Shown here: positions 6,462 through 10,348 of the stretch, piece by piece
How positions within the stretch are numbered: the first letter of the stretch is position 1
Layout of the letters: each line of letters starts with the position of its first letter
Assembly: GCA_021821225.1 (NCBI GenBank)
Contig: JAKACR010000074.1
Location: 1 to 10,348, forward strand
Direction: 5' to 3'
From: Bacillota bacterium
GTDB taxonomy: Bacteria; Bacillota; Bacilli; Alicyclobacillales; SLC66
Length of the DNA: 10,348 nt
Notes under the pieces: generated by a model
Databases searched by the model: none
Seen by the model: only the letters and a program-made list of their open reading frames with translations
Told to the model about the DNA's origin: nothing
Position numbers and translations under genes: made by a program

Positions 6462-7424
6462 TTAATACAAATGACAGCTCACTTGATGACCGCCGCCTGT
6501 ATCCCTTGACGAGGGTACTTCTGTCTTGCAGCGATCGTGCACTTCCGGACAGCGAAACTGAAATGGACAACCACGAAAATCCAGTCCGAGATTCGGCGGT
6601 TCTCCTTTCACCGTTCCCGTATCCTGCGCCTGCCTTGAACGCTCCGGGTCCGGAGCGGCCTGTACCAACAAACGCGTATAAGGATGTCGGGCCTCTTCAA
6701 TGATCTCAGTCGCAGATCCCTCCTCGATGACGTCTCCGGCATACATGACGGCGATGCGTGATGCGATGTACCGCGCGCTGGCCAGATCATGAGTGATATA
6801 GATGTACGCCACCCCAATATCCCGATTCAAATCCATCATCAAATTGAGTACACCCAGGCGCAGGGACACATCCAACATGGACACGGGTTCATCGGCTACC
6901 ACCAGTTTTGGTTTCCCAACCAGTGACCGCGCAATCGCCACCCGCTGACGCTGCCCCCCCGACAACTCGTGTGGATAATGATTCAGGAAGTTCTCCACAG
7001 GAGAGAGCCCAACGAGTTCGAGCGATCGTTGAATCGATTCATCGCGTTCCACACGATCGAAATGCAAGCCAACACGCGGAAAACTCCGGTTCATGATGGT
7101 ATGCACTGAATGTGTAGGATTAAGTGCTGCAAAGGGATCTTGAAAGACCATCTGCACGTGACGTCGGTATTCCTTGAGTGCACGCCCCCGCACCCGTGTT
7201 ACATCTTTTCCTTTGAACTCCATAGTTCCTTCATCGGGTGTGTACAATCGAAGAATGGTCCTTGCCAGCGTGGACTTCCCACATCCGGACTCCCCGACGA
7301 GAGCAACAATTTCTCCTGACGAAACAGAAAAATTGACGCCCCGCAATACACGAACTGTGTTGCGCCCTTCTCGAAACACTTTCTGTACATTGCTCATGCG
7401 CAAGAGATCGACGGATTGGTTCAA
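6462..7424 (-). CDS. Oligopeptide/dipeptide-type ABC transporter ATP-binding protein (DppF/OppF type)
   Basis: One of two ATPases that drive the importer at the inner face of the membrane. Walker A is GESGCGKST (44-52), the Q-loop is Q95, the signature is LSGGQ (154-158), Walker B ends in D178-E179, and the H-loop is H212. The C-terminal oligopeptide-transporter domain has four cysteines, C286, C292, C299 and C317, in the pattern that ligates an iron-sulfur cluster in characterised DppD/OppD-type proteins. The 320-residue length is typical. The start is a TTG at 7424, overlapping the TGA stop of the preceding ATPase gene in TTGA, with GGGGAG six bases ahead. The next ATG (7397) lacks a ribosome site. 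Tight coupling with three other transporter genes shows a full importer. Here it sits in a sugar-catabolic block, so an oligosaccharide substrate is more likely than a peptide. Confidence 0.94.
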   Translation of the reverse strand: MNQSVDLLRMSNVQKVFREGRNTVRVLRGVNFSVSSGEIVALVGESGCGKSTLARTILRLYTPDEGTMEFKGKDVTRVRGRALKEYRRHVQMVFQDPFAALNPTHSVHTIMNRSFPRVGLHFDRVERDESIQRSLELVGLSPVENFLNHYPHELSGGQRQRVAIARSLVGKPKLVVADEPVSMLDVSLRLGVLNLMMDLNRDIGVAYIYITHDLASARYIASRIAVMYAGDVIEEGSATEIIEEARHPYTRLLVQAAPDPERSRQAQDTGTVKGEPPNLGLDFRGCPFQFRCPEVHDRCKTEVPSSRDTGGGHQVSCHLY

Positions 7425-8455
7425 GATGGTCTCCCCTCTCCCCCTGTCATATCGCTACCGGCGACATGACAGGCAAGCTCGCTATTTTGATGTCGAACCA
7501 ACGGCGGCATTGCTGAGCGACACACATCGATCACGGACGAGCAGCGTGGTGCGAACGGACATCCCTCCAACGGGGTGAACAAATCCGGCGGTGATCCGGG
7601 AATTCCTTCTTGGCGGTGCATCGCGCCGTGGAGAGGGGGAAAAGATTGAATCAACGCACGTGAATAGGGATGCTGCGCGTTCGTCAACAAATCTTTTACG
7701 AGACCCCGCTCCATGACTCGTCCTCCATATAAGACGACGATCTCGTCGGTGATTTCCAACAGTAGAGACAAATCATGTGTGATCAACAGCACGGCAAACC
7801 CCTGTTCACTCTGCAATCTGCGAATCAGGGTAATAATTTCCCGTTGCGCCACGACGTCGAGCGCAGTCGTTGGCTCATCCATGATGATCAATTCTGGCTG
7901 CATCAGCATAGCCAGAGCGATCACGACCCGTTGACGCATCCCTCCCGACAGTTGATGCGGGTAGTTATCAAGTTTTGCAACGGGCAATTCCACCATCCGA
8001 AACACTTCTTCTGCGCGTTCCCGAGCCTTTCTTTTGTTGAAAGTGGCATCGTGAGCCCTCATGGTGTCAAACATTTGATCACGGATACGCATCACGGGAT
8101 TCAGTGCATTCATGGCGCTCTGTGTTACAAAAGAGAATGTTTTCCACCGCAATTGCCGAAGCTCACGACGCGACAGATCAAGAACAGATCGACCGGCAAT
8201 GCGAACGTGCCCCGTGACCACCACGTTCGGCGGCGCCAGCACTCGCGTAGCAGCCAAAACCAGTGTGGATTTTCCACTGCCGGATTCACCGGCAAGTCCA
8301 ACCATTTGTCCTCTGCTGATTGTCAAACTCACATTCTGCACAGCACGCAGCAGACCACGTTCACTCGGATAACTGACGGACATGTTTTCAACAACGAGAA
8401 CCTCTTCCTGAGTTCCCGCTGAACCCAGCACTTCTCGCACCAGACGTTCAGACAT
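7421..8455 (-). CDS. Oligopeptide/dipeptide-type ABC transporter ATP-binding protein (DppD/OppD type)
   Basis: Partner ATPase of the importer, 344 residues. Walker A is GESGSGKST (56-64), the Q-loop is Q112, the signature is LSGGM (169-173) with RQRVVIA after it, Walker B is IIMDEP (190-195) and the H-loop is H227. The C-terminal domain again has four cysteines, C299, C305, C312 and C329, with GCPFAPRC as the classic Opp/Dpp motif. The ATG at 8455 has a GGAAGGTG ribosome site about seven bases upstream and overlaps the end of the permease gene by eight bases. Its own end overlaps the next ATPase start by four bases. All catalytic motifs are intact. DppD-like and DppF-like paralogues are expected to pair as a heterodimer under the two permeases. 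Confidence 0.94.
   Translation of the reverse strand: MSERLVREVLGSAGTQEEVLVVENMSVSYPSERGLLRAVQNVSLTISRGQMVGLAGESGSGKSTLVLAATRVLAPPNVVVTGHVRIAGRSVLDLSRRELRQLRWKTFSFVTQSAMNALNPVMRIRDQMFDTMRAHDATFNKRKARERAEEVFRMVELPVAKLDNYPHQLSGGMRQRVVIALAMLMQPELIIMDEPTTALDVVAQREIITLIRRLQSEQGFAVLLITHDLSLLLEITDEIVVLYGGRVMERGLVKDLLTNAQHPYSRALIQSFPPLHGAMHRQEGIPGSPPDLFTPLEGCPFAPRCSSVIDVCRSAMPPLVRHQNSELACHVAGSDMTGGEGRPS
7431..7436 (-). promoter_or_regulatory. Shine-Dalgarno supporting a TTG start
   Basis: GGGGAG on the minus strand inside the end of the upstream ATPase gene, six bases before the TTG at 7424. With the TTGA stop-start overlap it points to translational coupling of the two ATPases. Confidence 0.65.
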
Positions 8456-9359
8456 GCTTTTTCACCTTCCTTGTGCGCAAACGCGGGTTAGTGACTTCAT
8501 CCAGTGAAAAGTTGATGAGCGCAAGCGCTCCTCCGAAAAGAGCGATCGCCACCCCCGGTGGTACGAACCACCACCACATACCGTTGATCAATGCCTCATC
8601 ATTTTGCGCCCAATACAGCATCGTTCCCCAACTCACCACATTGATGTTCCCCAGACCCAAAAAATCAAGACTGGCCTCGGTCAACAACGCATGAATCGTT
8701 GTAAAAAGAAACCCTGCCAGCACAAGCGAACCCATATTGGGCAGGATTTCTCCGAATACGATGCTCCACCAGGGTTGCCCAACCAAGCGGGCATGAAGCA
8801 CGTAGTCTCGTTCCCTGAGCGTGAGCGCCTGCGCCCGCAGCGAACGCGCCCTCCATGCCCAACTGGTCAAAGAGATGACCCCTATAATCGGCCACTCACC
8901 CTTGAAATGAATGTACGCTGAGAGAACGATGACAAGCGGCAAACTCGGCACCACCACAAAGATGTTTGTGAGCAGAGTTAATGCCTGATCCACCCAACCC
9001 CGCGCATACCCAGCGGTGATACCGACCAATAAAGAAATGCTCGTGGCAATCACACCCACGACAAACGCCACCAAAAGCGAAATTCGGGTTCCCCAGACCA
9101 ATTGACTGAAGAGATCCTGGCCAAGGGAATTGGTGCCCAACCAATGCGCAGGACTCGGGGGCAACCCCATCGCAAAGTTTTCCGCTGTGGGGTTATAGGG
9201 GGCAATGACTGGCGCAAAGATCGCAACCAACACAAAAATCGCGATCACCGTCAATCCAACCAACGCCTTTGAACTACGAAATAGACCCCAGCGTTTGCGT
9301 CCGCGTCTGCGCAACCATCGAATCGGACCCTGAACAAAAAACTCCGCAACCCGGAACAT
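8448..9359 (-). CDS. Oligopeptide/dipeptide-type ABC transporter permease (DppC/OppC type)
   Basis: Inner-membrane channel subunit, 303 residues. It has a basic cytoplasmic N-terminus (LRRRGRKRW, about 16-24) and a first membrane helix at about 34-54 leading into the OppC N-terminal region (APYNPTAEN, HWLGTNSLGQDLFSQLVWGTR). Further hydrophobic segments lie at about 93-118, 125-150, 155-170, 211-226 and 263-285. The EAA-type coupling loop that contacts the ATPases is at about 185-206 (RDYVLHARLVGQPWWSIVF). FLGLG (233-237) and the SWGTMLY segment are family hallmarks. The ATG at 9359 has GGGAGGGGG seven bases upstream, 25 bases after the stop of the other permease gene. The C-terminal tail is strongly basic. 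Confidence 0.94.
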   Translation of the reverse strand: MFRVAEFFVQGPIRWLRRRGRKRWGLFRSSKALVGLTVIAIFVLVAIFAPVIAPYNPTAENFAMGLPPSPAHWLGTNSLGQDLFSQLVWGTRISLLVAFVVGVIATSISLLVGITAGYARGWVDQALTLLTNIFVVVPSLPLVIVLSAYIHFKGEWPIIGVISLTSWAWRARSLRAQALTLRERDYVLHARLVGQPWWSIVFGEILPNMGSLVLAGFLFTTIHALLTEASLDFLGLGNINVVSWGTMLYWAQNDEALINGMWWWFVPPGVAIALFGGALALINFSLDEVTNPRLRTRKVKKHV

Positions 9360-9384
9360 GGTGATTCCCCCTCCCTAGAATAAA

Positions 9385-10348
9385 CTAACGTCTGGAAACA
9401 CGCGGGTCCAACCGAGCGTACAACAGGTCGACCAGGAAATTGGCGATCAACACGGCGGTGACAATTACGAAGAAAATCGCCTGCATGAGTGGGTAATCAT
9501 CGTTGAGCACGGCTTGATACAGCGCGTAGCCGATACCAGGATAACTGAAGACGATCTCCACGAGCACAGCGCCGCCGACGACAAACCCGAGCGACATGGC
9601 GAAGTTGGTCACAGAAGGCAATAACGCATTGCGCGCACCGTAATTCGTGACGATTTCTCTTTCCGGAAGTCCTTTCATCTGCGCTAAAGTGATATAATCC
9701 TCCGACAAAATGCTGATCATGTTGTTGCGCATGCCCATCATCCAGCCTCCCATGGATGTCACCATGATCGAAATTGCCGGCAACGCTGCGTAATACAGAA
9801 CCGTTCCGAGTGAAGAGAGATTGAGACCTAACGATTGCGTCGTATTGAATGAGTGTCCAATTGGGAACCAGCCCAGCAGAAAACCAAAAACATAGAGCAG
9901 TCCAAGAGCAACCCAAAAGTAGGGCATGGAAGAAAGCAGCATAAATGCGACAGGTAGTGCGTCACCCAAAGATCGACCACGCCGCCATGCGCTAAAGACT
10001 CCCAACCCGATGCCAAAAATAAATGAAAGCACGGTGGCGCTGCCAATCAGAAACAGCGTCCACGGCAATGTCACCGCAATGACTTGACTCACCGGCTCAG
10101 GGAAATAAGTTAACGATATGCCGAAGTTCCCCGTCAATGTATTTCGTATATACCCCCAGTACTGAAGCCAGAGGCTCTGATGATTATTGATGCCAAAGGC
10201 CAACTCCAGCGCCTTCATGGCATGCGGGGAGAGTTGCCCCTGCCCCTGCGTACGCGCCATGATCGCCGAAACTGCATTCCCAGGCATCAATCGCGGCAAG
10301 AAAAAATTCACCGTGATTGCCGCCCAGAAAATCAGCACGTAAAACCCA
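9385..10348 (-). CDS. Oligopeptide/dipeptide-type ABC transporter permease (DppB/OppB type), N-terminus beyond the window
   Basis: First visible gene of the transporter, an inner-membrane permease. A GTG at 10338 is an in-frame start codon, but the reading frame stays open to the window edge. The residues before it (GFYV, then LIFWAAITVNFFLPRLMPGN) continue the first membrane helix, so the true start is probably a few to about 15 residues outside the window. Numbered from that GTG, hydrophobic segments are at about 1-18, 91-118, 127-158, 175-203, 242-268 and 284-306. The EAA loop is at about 214-241 and the YPGIG motif at 266-270. The FFLPRLMPGN start resembles members of this family found in sugar-oligomer importers. 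No substrate-binding protein is seen; it probably lies upstream, outside the window. Confidence 0.92.
   Translation of the reverse strand, partial: GFYVLIFWAAITVNFFLPRLMPGNAVSAIMARTQGQGQLSPHAMKALELAFGINNHQSLWLQYWGYIRNTLTGNFGISLTYFPEPVSQVIAVTLPWTLFLIGSATVLSFIFGIGLGVFSAWRRGRSLGDALPVAFMLLSSMPYFWVALGLLYVFGFLLGWFPIGHSFNTTQSLGLNLSSLGTVLYYAALPAISIMVTSMGGWMMGMRNNMISILSEDYITLAQMKGLPEREIVTNYGARNALLPSVTNFAMSLGFVVGGAVLVEIVFSYPGIGYALYQAVLNDDYPLMQAIFFVIVTAVLIANFLVDLLYARLDPRVSRR

Noticed and set aside
6427..6570. N-terminal extension of the first sulfatase by 48 residues
   Set aside because: It overlaps the ATPase gene, shows no family similarity and has no hydrophobic signal segment. AGGAGAGG marks the ATG at 6426.
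7775..8422. 215-codon open frame on the plus strand
   Set aside because: Antisense to the DppD-type ATPase; composition is shadow-like and there is no ribosome site or family feature.
1..10348. CRISPR arrays, insertion sequences, tRNA or rRNA genes
   Set aside because: No regularly spaced repeats, transposase motifs, terminal inverted repeats or tRNA-like cloverleaf sequences were found. The window is almost fully occupied by nine catabolic and transport genes.

Overview
The window carries one long block of nine co-directional genes on the minus strand and nothing convincing on the plus strand. Shine-Dalgarno sequences are strong (GGAGG/GGGGG types), at least one gene appears to use a TTG start, genes overlap or are tightly spaced, and the regulator is a ROK protein. 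Together these suggest a Bacillota (Firmicutes) bacterium with moderate GC. The genus cannot be named from the sequence alone.

Read in the direction of transcription (high to low coordinates): a DppB/OppB-type permease cut by the window edge (9385-10348), a DppC/OppC-type permease (8448-9359), a DppD/OppD-type ATPase (7421-8455), a DppF/OppF-type ATPase (6462-7424), a sulfatase resembling N-sulfoglucosamine sulfohydrolase (5116-6426), a Gfo/Idh/MocA dehydrogenase (3970-5052), a second and different sulfatase (2484-3953), a five-bladed-propeller protein related to the GH43/GH130 group (1318-2316), and a ROK-family transcriptional regulator (58-1275). The transporter genes overlap or nearly touch. 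The largest gap is about 150-170 bases, ahead of the propeller gene. A TTGACA-N17-TATGAC promoter candidate lies across the stop codon of the propeller gene and could give the regulator its own transcription.

The likely job is uptake and cytoplasmic breakdown of a sulfated sugar or oligosaccharide. The peptide-type ABC transporter would import it; its substrate-binding protein is not in the window. Two Cys-type sulfatases would remove sulfate. The oxidoreductase and the propeller protein would act on the sugar backbone, and the ROK protein would sense a product. Neither sulfatase, nor the propeller protein, nor the dehydrogenase has a signal peptide, so desulfation would take place inside the cell. 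No formylglycine-generating enzyme or anaerobic sulfatase maturase is in the window, although both sulfatases need one. The substrate is unknown.

The points most worth a second look are the cytoplasmic sulfatase pair with its shared departures from the textbook S1 active site (H-x-H where K-x-H is usual, and single Asp/Asp-His metal ligands), the propeller protein with no recognisable GH43 catalytic base, and the possibility that the Gfo/Idh/MocA enzyme is the glycoside-cleaving step.
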